From assembly GCF_000802965.1 (NCBI RefSeq), contig NZ_JSAK01000036.1:1631-65630 (forward strand): a DNA stretch of 64,000 nt, read 5' to 3'. This DNA is from Pseudomonas fluorescens (GTDB lineage: Bacteria; Pseudomonadota; Gammaproteobacteria; Pseudomonadales; Pseudomonadaceae). Positions 43,230 to 53,396 of the stretch are shown here, piece after piece; the stretch's first letter is position 1; every line of letters begins with the position of its first letter. The notes under the pieces were generated by a model. That model searched no databases. It had not been told where the DNA came from and saw nothing but the letters and a program-made list of their open reading frames with translations. Both the position numbers and the translations under genes were made by a program.

Positions 43230-45689
43230 TCAACGGAAAGTGCCAGGCGCCTTCAACAACAAAGGTTGAGGCCTGGCAGGACGACTTTGCAAACTATCGC
43301 AGGTAAACAGTTGCGGGCGTTCAATAACATACCCTTGAGCGTAATCCACCCCGATCTCCAGCAATGCCTGCTCGATCTGGGGCGTCTCGACAAACTCGGC
43401 AATCGTACGCTTACCCATGACATGACCGATGTGATTAATCACCTCGACCATGGCGCGGTTAATCGGGTCGTCCAGCATATCCTTTACGAAACTCCCGTCG
43501 ATCTTCAGGAAGTCTACAGGCAAATGTTTCAGGTAAGCGAATGAGGACATACCGGCGCAAAAGTCGTCCAGTGAAAAGTGACAACCTAAGCCTTTGAGCT
43601 CATTGATAAATCTAATTGCGCTGCCCAGATTGGAAATTGCACTGGTTTCAGTGATTTCAAAACAAATCATTTCAGCCGGGATTGAATTAGTAACGAATTG
43701 TTCACGCAAGAAGTCAAGAAACGCCTCATCGCCAATGGTCGTGCCTGACAGATTAATCGCACACATGGCCAGCGGGCCCTTGTGCCTCTCTGCGCGGCAT
43801 TGGGCAATGATCTTGAAAACATTCTGCACGACCCAACGATCAAGCGAGGTCATCAGGCCATAACGTTCGGCGGCCGGAATAAAGCTGTCGGGCAAGATCA
43901 TTCGGCCGGCTTCGTCATGCAGGCGCAACAGGATTTCGATATGCCCGCTGCCCGGATCGGTATGACCCAGCGGCGCGATCTCCTGGGCGTACAGACAGAA
44001 GCGGTCCTCTTCCAGCGCCATGTGCAAGCGTTGCACCCAGGCCATTTCACCGAAGCGCAGGGACAGTTCCGAATCGTCAGGGTGGTAGACCTGCACCCGG
44101 TTGCGACCTTTTTCCTTGGCCATGTAGCAGGCCATGTCAGCAGCGCGCAACGAGGCTTCGAGGGTGGTCGGATTATGGGCGACATGCACCAGCCCGATGC
44201 TGACGGTGGTCACGAAAGGACGCCCTTTCCAGACAAAATGCAGGTTCTGCACGGTTTGGCGCAGGCTCTCGGCAATTTTCTCCGCGGAATCAACGGTGCA
44301 GTTTTCCAGCAGGATGCCGAATTCGTCGCCACCGAGCCGGGCCAGCGTATCGCTCTCACGCAAACCGGATTGCAACAGCGCGCAAATATGCCGCAGCAAC
44401 TCGTCACCCGCCGCATGGCCGCAGGTATCGTTGACCAGTTTGAACTGATCAAGATCGAGGAACATCAAGGCATGACGCCCCGACTGCCGCGTCAGGGTAT
44501 GCAGCGCCTGCTCCAGGCGATATTCGAACTCGCGGCGATTGGCGAGCCCGGTCAAGGCGTCGTGAGTTGCTTGCCAGGACAGATTGGCAATGTATTGCCG
44601 CTCCTGAGTCATGTCGTGCAACACCAGCACGGTGCCGCTGACTTTGCCGGCATTGCGGATCGGCGCGCCGACCAGCGTCACCGATACGGTGCTGCCGTCC
44701 AGACGCTGAATCAGTTTCGAATGTTCGCTGCCACCGCTGAGCTGGCCACTCAGAATGCGCTCGATCAAGGTAAAACCGTCGGACTGCGCGTTCTCATCCA
44801 GCAGATTGAACAACGCTGCCAGCGGCAATCCCGTCGCCTGCTCGGCCTTCCAGTGGGTCAATGCTTCAGCGGCCGGATTCATGTAGGCGATGGCGCCTTC
44901 GACATCCGTGGTGATTACCCCATCGCCAATCGATTGCAAAGTGATCTGTGCCCGGTCTTTCTCCAACTGCAAGGCGTCAGCAAAGGCATGGCGTTGTTTG
45001 AGCAGTTTATGGGTGCGCATCAGGGCTAATGCGATCAAGCCCAAGGCGGTGGCGATGTTCGTCACCAGCAGCAGGCGAAGAATGACCCGCGAGCCTTCGC
45101 CCAAGGCATCACTAAAGGCTTTCGCCGCCGGTGTCACCTCATCGTTGATCGCAAAGATCTGCGACTTCCAGCGCCGGATATCCAAGTCGGAAGCCGGGGT
45201 GGCGGTGATGTGCTGATGCATGTCCTGCGCAACGTCATCAAGCTTGACCAGATACGCGTCACCCACTGTCCAGAGATCGATGGCCTTTTCGAGGTAACTG
45301 AAATGGCGGAAATTGAGGTACAGCCAGATCAGGCTGGAAACGTCATCCGGGTGGTTGCCGCCCTTGAGAATCGCCAGTCGTGCCGCCTCGATGTTCGGCG
45401 GCTGATGATCCAGCGCCACGCGCAACTCGTGACCGCCCTGAGGCACGGCGATGGCCGTCTGGTACTTCTGAAAAATGGCTTCATCGCGGTTATCCGCGTA
45501 GAGATTGAGGTAATAGATGGCGTCTTTCTGGCCCTTGGACCAGAGGCTTTCGCCGGCGACATAGCCGCGAACCGCCGACAGTACGTAGAGGCTGACTCCG
45601 CCCAACAGGGCCTGAAACACCACAACGGCAATGAATGGCCAGACGATGCCCAATAGCCGAGGCGTTCCGAGTGTCCGCGTTTGATTCAT
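43230..45689 (-). CDS. Membrane-bound PAS-GGDEF-EAL c-di-GMP protein
   Basis: The 819-residue protein has a first membrane span (about 14-36), a ~150-residue periplasmic sensor region, a second span (about 205-225), PAS (about 245-365), GGDEF (about 400-550) and EAL (about 560-805) domains. GGDEF is intact (RLGGDEFGILLE) with I-site RESD five residues before. The EAL domain has EIL instead of EAL but keeps the N (AINLSG), E (FEITET), DD, K (LKIDGSF) and AEFVE residues, so both activities are possible. The ATG at 45689 follows AAGGGAcctc; the frame from 45773 is rejected. Confidence 0.92.
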   Translation of the reverse strand: MNQTRTLGTPRLLGIVWPFIAVVVFQALLGGVSLYVLSAVRGYVAGESLWSKGQKDAIYYLNLYADNRDEAIFQKYQTAIAVPQGGHELRVALDHQPPNIEAARLAILKGGNHPDDVSSLIWLYLNFRHFSYLEKAIDLWTVGDAYLVKLDDVAQDMHQHITATPASDLDIRRWKSQIFAINDEVTPAAKAFSDALGEGSRVILRLLLVTNIATALGLIALALMRTHKLLKQRHAFADALQLEKDRAQITLQSIGDGVITTDVEGAIAYMNPAAEALTHWKAEQATGLPLAALFNLLDENAQSDGFTLIERILSGQLSGGSEHSKLIQRLDGSTVSVTLVGAPIRNAGKVSGTVLVLHDMTQERQYIANLSWQATHDALTGLANRREFEYRLEQALHTLTRQSGRHALMFLDLDQFKLVNDTCGHAAGDELLRHICALLQSGLRESDTLARLGGDEFGILLENCTVDSAEKIAESLRQTVQNLHFVWKGRPFVTTVSIGLVHVAHNPTTLEASLRAADMACYMAKEKGRNRVQVYHPDDSELSLRFGEMAWVQRLHMALEEDRFCLYAQEIAPLGHTDPGSGHIEILLRLHDEAGRMILPDSFIPAAERYGLMTSLDRWVVQNVFKIIAQCRAERHKGPLAMCAINLSGTTIGDEAFLDFLREQFVTNSIPAEMICFEITETSAISNLGSAIRFINELKGLGCHFSLDDFCAGMSSFAYLKHLPVDFLKIDGSFVKDMLDDPINRAMVEVINHIGHVMGKRTIAEFVETPQIEQALLEIGVDYAQGYVIERPQLFTCDSLQSRPARPQPLLLKAPGTFR

Positions 45690-45839
45690 GAGGTCCCTTG
45701 CATTAGCACTACTTGATCGTCTTCCGGACGAAATCGCTACAGCTAGACTAGGAGGCGTTCGCATTCCCGGCAAGTGTCAAGCCGGCGCTATTCAGGCACA
45801 GCATACTGGAGGTGAACGAGAAACAAACGCTTACAGAGA

Positions 45840-47657
45840 TCAGTGCTGTTGTAAATGCCCATACAACTTGGCGTACAAACCACCCTCGGCAATCAACTGC
45901 TGATGGTCGCCATCCTCGGCAATTTGCCCACCATCGAACACCAGCACCCGATCGGCCTGCTTCACGGCAGAAAGTCGGTGGGCAATGATCAACGTGGTGC
46001 GGTTGCTCAGGAACCGCGCCATTGCCTGATGCAGGTTGTATTCGGTGGCGGCGTCGAGCGCTGAAGTGGCCTCATCGAGAATCACCACCTTCGGTTCGGC
46101 CAAAACCATCCGTGCAATCGCCAGGCGTTGCCGCTGCCCGCCGGACAAGCGCACGCCGGAACGTCCGACGACACTGTCCAGGCCGTTGGGCAACTCGCGA
46201 ATGGTGGCGTGCAGCTGGGCGATTTCCAGTGCTTGCCAGCAAGCCTCGTCGCTGCGTTCGCGGCCCATGGTCAGGTTGGCACGCACGGTGTCGTTGAACA
46301 GCGCCGGATGCTGCAGGACCACGGCGACGTTTTCCCGCACGGTCTCCAGACCGATCTCTTGTTGGGTAGAACCACCAAAGCGAATGGTCCCGGCCAGTGG
46401 CGTGTACAGGCCCAGTAGCAATTGCACCAGCGTGCTCTTGCCGCCACCGCTGGCACCGACGATCGCAACTTTTTCACCGGGGGCGATGGACAGATCCATC
46501 TGGTTCAACACCAGTTCATCGCCGTAGCCGAAACTCAGGCCCTGAACCTCGATACCCACGGTCTCGCGGCCAGTGAACGGGTCGACACCCTTCGGATACT
46601 CCGGCTCATCGGCGCGGGACAACAACTCGTTGATTCGCGACAGCGCACCGCCGGCGGCGTAGTAGGCGTACTGCAAGTTCAGCAGTTGCTCCACCGGACC
46701 GATCATGAACCACAGGTAGCTGAACACCGCGAGCATCTGGCCGATGGACAGGTCGGAAAACAGCACGGTGAGCATGGCGGCGGCTCGGAAAATATCGATG
46801 CCGAACTGGAACAGTAAACCACTGGCCCGGTTCGAGGCGTCGGTTTTCCACTGCGAACTTACTGCGTAATCGCGTACTTCCCTGGCGCGCAGACCCAAAC
46901 GGCCGAGGAAAAAGCCCTGGCGGTTACCGGCGCGAACTTCCTGGATGGCATCGAGGGTTTCGGTCAACGCCTGGGTGAAGCGCGAGGTGCTGTCGTTCTC
47001 GAGTTTCTTCAGGTGTTTGACCCGCTTGCCCAACTGCACCGTGGCGTAGATCACCAGTGGGTTGAACAGCAGAATCAGCAGCGCCAGCTTCCAGTGCATC
47101 CACATCAGAATGCCCGCCGTGCCGACCAGCGTCAGCATGGCCACGAGGAAACGGCTGAGGGTTTCGCCGACGAATTTGTCCAGGGTGTCGAGGTCGGTTA
47201 CCAGGTGAGTGGTTACCGTGCCGCTGCCCAGACTTTCGTACTCCCCCAGCGAAATGCGCTTGAGCCGTTCGATCAGGCGCATGCGAATGCGGTATACGAT
47301 GTCCTTGGCCAGCGCCGCAAACAATCGCGCCTGCACCACGTTGAACAGTAAGGCAGCACAGCGCAGGGCCAGGGTCACCAGCAGCATCAGGCCGATGTAT
47401 CCCGCTGCTTTCTGCCAGACATCCGGCAGTGCGTGGTTCATGATTTTCAGGGCGGCGTCGCCATGGCCCAGCAGCACTTCGTCCACCAGCAACGGCAACA
47501 GCAAAGGAATCGGGACGCTGCACAGGGTGGCCAGCACGGCCACGCCGTTGGCGATCCACAGGGATTTCTTGTGATGAAGGGCCAGACGACGGATTTCTGC
47601 CCAGCTTAATCGGTCGACACGCTTGGCAACGGGGGTGTCGTCAGGCAGATCATGCAC
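45840..47657 (-). CDS. ABC exporter, fused permease-ATPase (MsbA-like)
   Basis: A half-size transporter with a six-span membrane domain (about 30-320) and an ATPase domain: Walker A GASGGGKST, LSGGQRQRLAIARMVL, VVILDEATSALD and H in IIAHRLS. The substrate is unknown. The frame is open to an ATG at 47720 inside the upstream gene; I prefer GTG at 47657, which overlaps the dsbA-like stop by 8 bp and starts (V)HDLPDDTPVAKRVDRLSW, but the start is not certain. It may export lipid or peptide. Confidence 0.88.
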   Translation of the reverse strand: MHDLPDDTPVAKRVDRLSWAEIRRLALHHKKSLWIANGVAVLATLCSVPIPLLLPLLVDEVLLGHGDAALKIMNHALPDVWQKAAGYIGLMLLVTLALRCAALLFNVVQARLFAALAKDIVYRIRMRLIERLKRISLGEYESLGSGTVTTHLVTDLDTLDKFVGETLSRFLVAMLTLVGTAGILMWMHWKLALLILLFNPLVIYATVQLGKRVKHLKKLENDSTSRFTQALTETLDAIQEVRAGNRQGFFLGRLGLRAREVRDYAVSSQWKTDASNRASGLLFQFGIDIFRAAAMLTVLFSDLSIGQMLAVFSYLWFMIGPVEQLLNLQYAYYAAGGALSRINELLSRADEPEYPKGVDPFTGRETVGIEVQGLSFGYGDELVLNQMDLSIAPGEKVAIVGASGGGKSTLVQLLLGLYTPLAGTIRFGGSTQQEIGLETVRENVAVVLQHPALFNDTVRANLTMGRERSDEACWQALEIAQLHATIRELPNGLDSVVGRSGVRLSGGQRQRLAIARMVLAEPKVVILDEATSALDAATEYNLHQAMARFLSNRTTLIIAHRLSAVKQADRVLVFDGGQIAEDGDHQQLIAEGGLYAKLYGHLQQH

Positions 47658-48288
47658 AGGCAGCGCGCTCCAGCCAGCGGCCGAGCAGCGGTGACAGCAC
47701 ACTGAGCGGTTGATAGCCATTGGTCAGCAGCGCCAATTGACCATTTCGCTCAGCCAGCAAGGTAGGGAAACCGGCAATACCCAGGTCCTGAACCCAAGTG
47801 AAATCGGCAGCTGTCGCCGCGTGAGTATCGGCGCGGTCAAACGCGGCGGCGAACTCGATGCGCGGCAGGCCTGCGCGCTCCGCCAACTCCACCAACACGC
47901 TGGCATGGGTCACGTCGCGCCCTTCGGCATAAAACGCATGCTGGATCAGCCCGAGCAGTTTCCACGCACAATCCGGCGCCAGGCCGCGTGCCGTCACCAG
48001 CGCGCGGCAGGCGGGTTCGGTGTCGTAGACAAATCCATCAGGCAAGGCACCTTCGCGTTTGAACGGTTGGCTCGTGGCCTCGTTGACCGCTTGCCAGTGC
48101 TCAAGGATGTAGCGCCGGGTGGTCGGTTCAAGCGCCGAGCCACTGCCGGTGCGCAAACCGCCCACCACCAGATGTACGTCCACGCCCGCGGCCGCTGCCT
48201 GCTCGACCAATGCGTTTGCAACCGGGGCAAAGCCCCAGCACCAGGAGCACATCGGATCCATCACATAGAGCAGGCGGCGCGCAGACAT
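47650..48288 (-). CDS. DsbA-family (FrnE-like) thioredoxin-fold protein
   Basis: The 212-residue protein has the redox motif CSWC at residues 14-17 (VMDPMCSWCWGFAPV) and a cis-Pro region in GIAGFPTLLAE. It lacks a signal peptide, so it is probably cytoplasmic, like FrnE. It probably handles disulfides under oxidative stress. It is 3 bp downstream of trhO in the same direction and overlaps the ABC exporter gene, suggesting co-transcription. Confidence 0.88.
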   Translation of the reverse strand: MSARRLLYVMDPMCSWCWGFAPVANALVEQAAAAGVDVHLVVGGLRTGSGSALEPTTRRYILEHWQAVNEATSQPFKREGALPDGFVYDTEPACRALVTARGLAPDCAWKLLGLIQHAFYAEGRDVTHASVLVELAERAGLPRIEFAAAFDRADTHAATAADFTWVQDLGIAGFPTLLAERNGQLALLTNGYQPLSVLSPLLGRWLERAACA

Positions 48289-48291
48289 GGT

Positions 48292-49233
48292 TCAGGCCTC
48301 GGAGGATGCTTGCTTGTAGTTGTAGCCGATCGGGTGCGGCATGTTGCGAGCCTTGGCCAGTTCGATCTGCTTTTGCCGATCGATGGCACTGCGACGGGTT
48401 TTCTCGCTCAGTTTGTCCCAGCAATGCGGGCAACTGATACCGGCCACGTAATGTTCGGATGCACGGTCTTCGATGCTGACCGGCGTACGGCAGGCATGAC
48501 ATTGATCGTAGTCACCTTCGCTCAGGTCATGGCGCACCGTCACGCGGTTATCGAACACGAAGCAGTCGCCCTGCCACTTGGTTTCTTCCTGCGGCACCTC
48601 TTCGAGGTACTTCAGAATGCCGCCCTTGAGGTGGTAGACCTCACCGTAGCCTTCGCTGAGCATGTAGCTCGAAGCCTTTTCGCAACGAATGCCGCCGGTG
48701 CAGAACATCGCGACCTTTTTGTGCACGGTCGGGTCGAAGTTGGCTTTGATGTAGTCGGGAAATTCGCGAAAACTGGTGGTTTTCGGATCGATCGCGCCTT
48801 CGAAGGTACCGATCGACACTTCGTAGTCGTTGCGGGTGTCGATCAACAGCACTTCCGGATCGCTGATCAGTGCGTTCCAGTCCTGCGGATCCACGTAGGT
48901 GCCGACCTTTTTGTTCGGGTCCACGCCTTCAACGCCAAGGGTGACGATTTCTTTCTTGAGTTTGACTTTGGTGCGGTAGAACGGCTGCTCGTCGCAGTAC
49001 GACTCTTTGTGATCGATGTCGTCCATGCGTGGGTCGTTCTTCAGCCAGGCCATCAGCCCGTCGATGCCTTCGCGGCTGCCGGACACGGTGCCGTTGATGC
49101 CTTCTTCGGCGATCAGCAGGGTGCCTTTGATGCCGTTGTCGACCATGGCCTTGAGCAGTGGCTCACGCAGGTCAACGTAATCTTCCAGGGTGACGAACTT
49201 ATACAGTGCCGCCACGACAATCTGTTGTGTCAT
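48292..49233 (-). CDS. trhO: tRNA uridine-34 hydroxylase (rhodanese family)
   Basis: Forms 5-hydroxyuridine at the wobble position of tRNA (YceA/TrhO family). The 313-residue protein has the N-terminal domain VTLEDYVDLREPLLKAMVDN, a central rhodanese domain with LIDTRNDYEVSIGTFEGA and the active Cys in FCTGGIRCEKASSYM, and a C-terminal cysteine-rich part (QCHACRTP, SCPHCWDKL). The ATG follows GGAGATTTACCC. Confidence 0.93.
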   Translation of the reverse strand: MTQQIVVAALYKFVTLEDYVDLREPLLKAMVDNGIKGTLLIAEEGINGTVSGSREGIDGLMAWLKNDPRMDDIDHKESYCDEQPFYRTKVKLKKEIVTLGVEGVDPNKKVGTYVDPQDWNALISDPEVLLIDTRNDYEVSIGTFEGAIDPKTTSFREFPDYIKANFDPTVHKKVAMFCTGGIRCEKASSYMLSEGYGEVYHLKGGILKYLEEVPQEETKWQGDCFVFDNRVTVRHDLSEGDYDQCHACRTPVSIEDRASEHYVAGISCPHCWDKLSEKTRRSAIDRQKQIELAKARNMPHPIGYNYKQASSEA

Positions 49234-49280
49234 GGGTAAATCTCCAGGTGGCTACCCTCGTAAGGGGTGAACCGGATGCG

Positions 49281-49310
49281 AAAAAAAACGCGCCGGGTGA
49301 GCGGCGCGTT
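49281..49310 (-). terminator. Intrinsic terminator downstream of the BolA gene
   Basis: AACGCGCC (49287-49294) pairs with GGCGCGTT (49303-49310). On the minus strand the hairpin is followed by eight T's (A-run 49281-49288 on the plus strand). It separates the BolA-family gene from trhO. Confidence 0.85.
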
Positions 49311-49337
49311 GCGTAGTCTAACAAAAATAAAGCCAAC

Positions 49338-49369
49338 CCTGTAGGAGCCGGCTTGCCGGCTCCTACAGG
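49338..49369. repeat. Short REP-like perfect hairpin (GTAGGAGCCGGC)
   Basis: CCTGTAGGAGCCGGC (49338-49352) is the exact reverse complement of 49355-49369, with only TT between. The core differs from the other REP families in the window. It lies just after the BolA stop, upstream of the terminator. Confidence 0.85.
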
Positions 49370-49377
49370 TGGTGATC

Positions 49378-49677
49378 TTAGTGCTTGCTGCCACCGGCAC
49401 AAGTCGGCGAAGCCGGAGCCGCGTCGATCTGTGCCCATTCCTCTGGCGTGTAGGTGTGCAGCGCCAACGCATGGAACTCGCCCATCAGCTCGCCGAGTGT
49501 GCCGTAGACTTTCTGGTGGCGCTTGACCCGGTTCAGGCCTTCGAACTGCTCACTGACAACCACAGCCTTGTAGTGGGTCTGCAACCCGCGACTGTGCATG
49601 TGGCTTTCATCCAGCACCTGAAGATGCTGGGGCTGAAGCAGGCCCAGGGTCGATTCGATGCGTTGTTGCATGGTCAT
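49378..49677 (-). CDS. BolA-family protein
   Basis: A 99-residue BolA/IbaG-type protein. BolA proteins partner with monothiol glutaredoxins in iron-sulfur trafficking and stress morphology. Its landmarks are DESHMHSRG (conserved His), FEGLNRVKRHQKVYGTLGEL (the RH motif) and the C-terminal HALALHTYTPEEW. The start MTMQQRIES follows GGAG. It is 13 bp from the DUF2059 gene and probably in one operon with it. Confidence 0.92.
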   Translation of the reverse strand: MTMQQRIESTLGLLQPQHLQVLDESHMHSRGLQTHYKAVVVSEQFEGLNRVKRHQKVYGTLGELMGEFHALALHTYTPEEWAQIDAAPASPTCAGGSKH

Positions 49678-49689
49678 ACTGAACTCCGC

Positions 49690-50214
49690 TTAAGGCTTTT
49701 TCTTGGCTGGAGCGGCGGCGCCTTTCGGGTCCAGCTCAGCGGTCATGTCAGCCAGCAGTTTGTTGACCACAGGTACCGCGCTTTCCAGTTTGGCTTGAGT
49801 CATCTGGGCCGATTGCTGGGTCAGCTGTGGCATTTTTTCCAGGACTTTCTTGCCCAGTGGCGACTGGTAGAAAGCAACCAGGTCCTTGAGCTCGGACTCG
49901 GTGAAATTGGTGGTGTAGAGCTTGACCATGTCCGGTTTCAGCTTGTTCCAGCCAATGGCCTGGTCCAGGGCGGCGTTAGCCTTGGCCTGGTAGGTTTCCA
50001 GTACGGCTTTTTTCGATTCCGGGGCTTTGGTTTGCTGGAAGCGCTGAGCGAACATCTGCTGCACTTGCATGTACACCGGAGTGCCCAATTTGTCAGCATG
50101 CGCCAGGGTCAGGAAAGCCTCGGCACTGGCGTTGTGGCTGGCGGTATCGGCAAAAACCTGGCCGCTGGCGCAAACCAGTGCAACCGCGGTACAGATGGCG
50201 CGAAGACGAGTCAT
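49690..50214 (-). CDS. DUF2059 secreted protein
   Basis: The 174-residue protein has a Sec signal peptide (MTRLRAICTAVALVCASGQV, cleavage after VFA at about 22), so it is periplasmic. The DUF2059 core is TNFTESELKDLVAFYQSPLG, with a lysine/alanine-rich tail ending KKKP. The function of the domain is unknown. It is divergent from fumC. Confidence 0.9.
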   Translation of the reverse strand: MTRLRAICTAVALVCASGQVFADTASHNASAEAFLTLAHADKLGTPVYMQVQQMFAQRFQQTKAPESKKAVLETYQAKANAALDQAIGWNKLKPDMVKLYTTNFTESELKDLVAFYQSPLGKKVLEKMPQLTQQSAQMTQAKLESAVPVVNKLLADMTAELDPKGAAAPAKKKP

Positions 50215-50406
50215 CGAGTTTCCTTTTCTAGCAGGCGAGGTAAAACCCCAAGGACGTCCATTCTGCGCCTAAAAAAGTGTGTCACTCAACCCCAAGCCTT
50301 GTCGCGCCTGATTTAGAGGGGTTGAATGAGCAGAATCGAGACTGATGGAACCACGGCCGGCGATCACGGCCTAAACTGCGCAATCAGACCAACAGGAGTG
50401 TGCACG

Positions 50407-51801
<1,395 letters not shown>

Positions 51802-51817
51802 TTTTTGCAGTAAAGCG

Positions 51818-51893
51818 AAAAGATCGCAGCCTGCGGCAGCTCCTATAGAGGGTACGCATTCCCTGTAGGAGCCGCCGCAGGCTGCGATCTTTT
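51818..51893. repeat. REP-like inverted repeat (AGATCGCAGCC family)
   Basis: AAAAGATCGCAGCCTGCGGC (continuing AGCTCCTATA) and its inverted partner TGTAGGAGCCGCCGCAGGCT (continuing GCGATCTTTT) flank a ~17-nt spacer. It belongs to the same family as 32868-32961 and lies between the convergent fumC and transporter genes. Confidence 0.87.
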
Positions 51894-51898
51894 GATCT

Positions 51899-52852
51899 TC
51901 AGGCCATGCGCATCCGCCGAGCCCTGAGCCCGGCTATCAACGAAGGCCCCAACGCCACCAATGCCGATCCCAACACCACTAGCACCGCCCCGCCATACCC
52001 CAGACCATTGATCGTCTCGGCCTGCACATACTCCGGCCACCACCAGGCCGCCAGTGCCACCGCACCAAAAGTCACCAACGGCGTGATCGCCAATGTCGCA
52101 CTCACCCGCGACGCTTCCCAATGGGCCAACGCCTCGGCAAACGCGCCATACGCGATCAGGGTGTTCATGCAGCACGCCAGCAGCAGCCAGCCTTGCAGCG
52201 GATTCAATTGCAGCGCTTCCAGCGGATGCACCCATGGCGTCAGCAACAAACCGCAGGACAGGTAGATCACCATCATCACCTGCAACGAATTCCACACCGT
52301 CAGCAACTGTTTTTGCCCCAGCGCATAAAAGGTCCACACCGTGGATGCCAACAACACCAACAGCACGCCAGCGGTGTAATCGCTGAGCGAGGTCAGCAGT
52401 TCACTCAAACGCTGATTGAAAAACAGCGCGAAACCGACCAGCAGCACCAACAGACCAATGCCCTGCCCCAGGCTGAAGCGTTCCTTGAACACAAAGACAC
52501 TGGCGATCAGCAACATGATCGGCCCCATCTGCACCACCAGTTGTGCGGTGCCAGGGCTGAGCAGGTTCAGGCCCATCAGATACAGCACGTAATTGCCCAC
52601 CAGTCCGAGCACCGCCATCAGCACCAGCCAGCCTCCGCGCGGGCCGAGCACTTTGCGACTGGGCAGGCGTTTGGTCGCCGCCAGGTAAATGAACAGACAG
52701 CCACCGGAGACCATCAGGCGAAACCAGGTCACCGTGACCGGGTCCATCACCAGCAACACTTGTTTGAGTTTGATCGGCAGGATTCCCCACAACAACGCGG
52801 TCAACAAGGCCAGCAACAGACCGTAAACCCAGCGACCCGACGAAACGTGCAT
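51899..52852 (-). CDS. EamA/DMT-family transporter
   Basis: The ~317-residue protein has ten predicted membrane spans in two EamA repeats, starting VYGLLLALLTALLWGILPIK; LSPGTAQLVVQMGPIMLLIA and AFAEALAHWEASRVSATLAI are typical family stretches. Substrates of this family include metabolites and amino acids; this one is unknown. ATG at 52852 (MHVSSGRWVYG) or at 52876 could be the start. Confidence 0.88.
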   Translation of the reverse strand: MHVSSGRWVYGLLLALLTALLWGILPIKLKQVLLVMDPVTVTWFRLMVSGGCLFIYLAATKRLPSRKVLGPRGGWLVLMAVLGLVGNYVLYLMGLNLLSPGTAQLVVQMGPIMLLIASVFVFKERFSLGQGIGLLVLLVGFALFFNQRLSELLTSLSDYTAGVLLVLLASTVWTFYALGQKQLLTVWNSLQVMMVIYLSCGLLLTPWVHPLEALQLNPLQGWLLLACCMNTLIAYGAFAEALAHWEASRVSATLAITPLVTFGAVALAAWWWPEYVQAETINGLGYGGAVLVVLGSALVALGPSLIAGLRARRMRMA

Positions 52853-53062
52853 GTGAACCCCAAAGCCAACTTTCAAGAACCGTCATTCTAGGCGCACCCC
52901 CTTGAAGCACACAGGGACAGTTGGCGGCAGGACGCGAATGAAACTGTGCAGGTCGCACCATTAATTTGGCGAGTTGCCGTCGATCGGATGGCCAGGCACG
53001 GCAAGTGGTTCATGCTTAAGCTGATTGGATCCATAAACATGAACATCCATCAGGAGATCGCC

Positions 53063-53257
53063 ATGTACGGCATGCGCGCCCAGGACAGCGGCCCCGCCAC
53101 CCATTTTCGCAGTGACCGGTTATGCCGTGTGAATGGAATGCTGTATTTCATCACTCGGGAAAACACCCATGAGGGGCCGTTTGAGAGTCGGGAAGAGGCG
53201 TTGCGGGAGATTCAGGCGTATATCGAGCGGGTGCAGGTTTTGCAGATGAGCCGGTAA
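53063..53257 (+). CDS. Small conserved protein (DUF6316-like)
   Basis: The ~64-residue product begins MYGMRAQDSGPATHFRSDRL and contains WYF-like ITRENTHEGPFESREEALRE, a short fold seen in small Pseudomonas proteins that I recall as DUF6316; the function is unknown. I choose the ATG at 53063 because AGGAGA precedes it with suitable spacing; the open frame from 52946 is not supported. It stands alone between a transporter and a REP pair. Confidence 0.65.
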   Translation: MYGMRAQDSGPATHFRSDRLCRVNGMLYFITRENTHEGPFESREEALREIQAYIERVQVLQMSR

Positions 53258-53270
53258 ACCGGGGCGCCTG

Positions 53271-53362
53271 CATCGCGGGCAAGCCCGCTCCTACAGGTTT
53301 TGTGGCGTTCGCAATCATTGTGATCACCACCAATCACTGTGGGAGCGGGCTTGCCCGCGATA
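53271..53362. repeat. REP-type pair (GTGGGAGCGGGCTTGCCCGC family)
   Basis: CATCGCGGGCAAGCCCGCTC (continuing CTACA) and its inverted copy TGTGGGAGCGGGCTTGCCCG (continuing CGATA) flank a ~45-nt spacer. It belongs to the same family as 36007-36080. Confidence 0.88.
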
Positions 53363-53396
53363 GCAATCTAACAGTCACTAAAAATACTCAAAGTAT

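Noticed and set aside
43782..45029. 415-codon plus-strand frame across the GGDEF-EAL gene
   Set aside because: Antisense shadow of a gene with intact GGDEF and EAL motifs.
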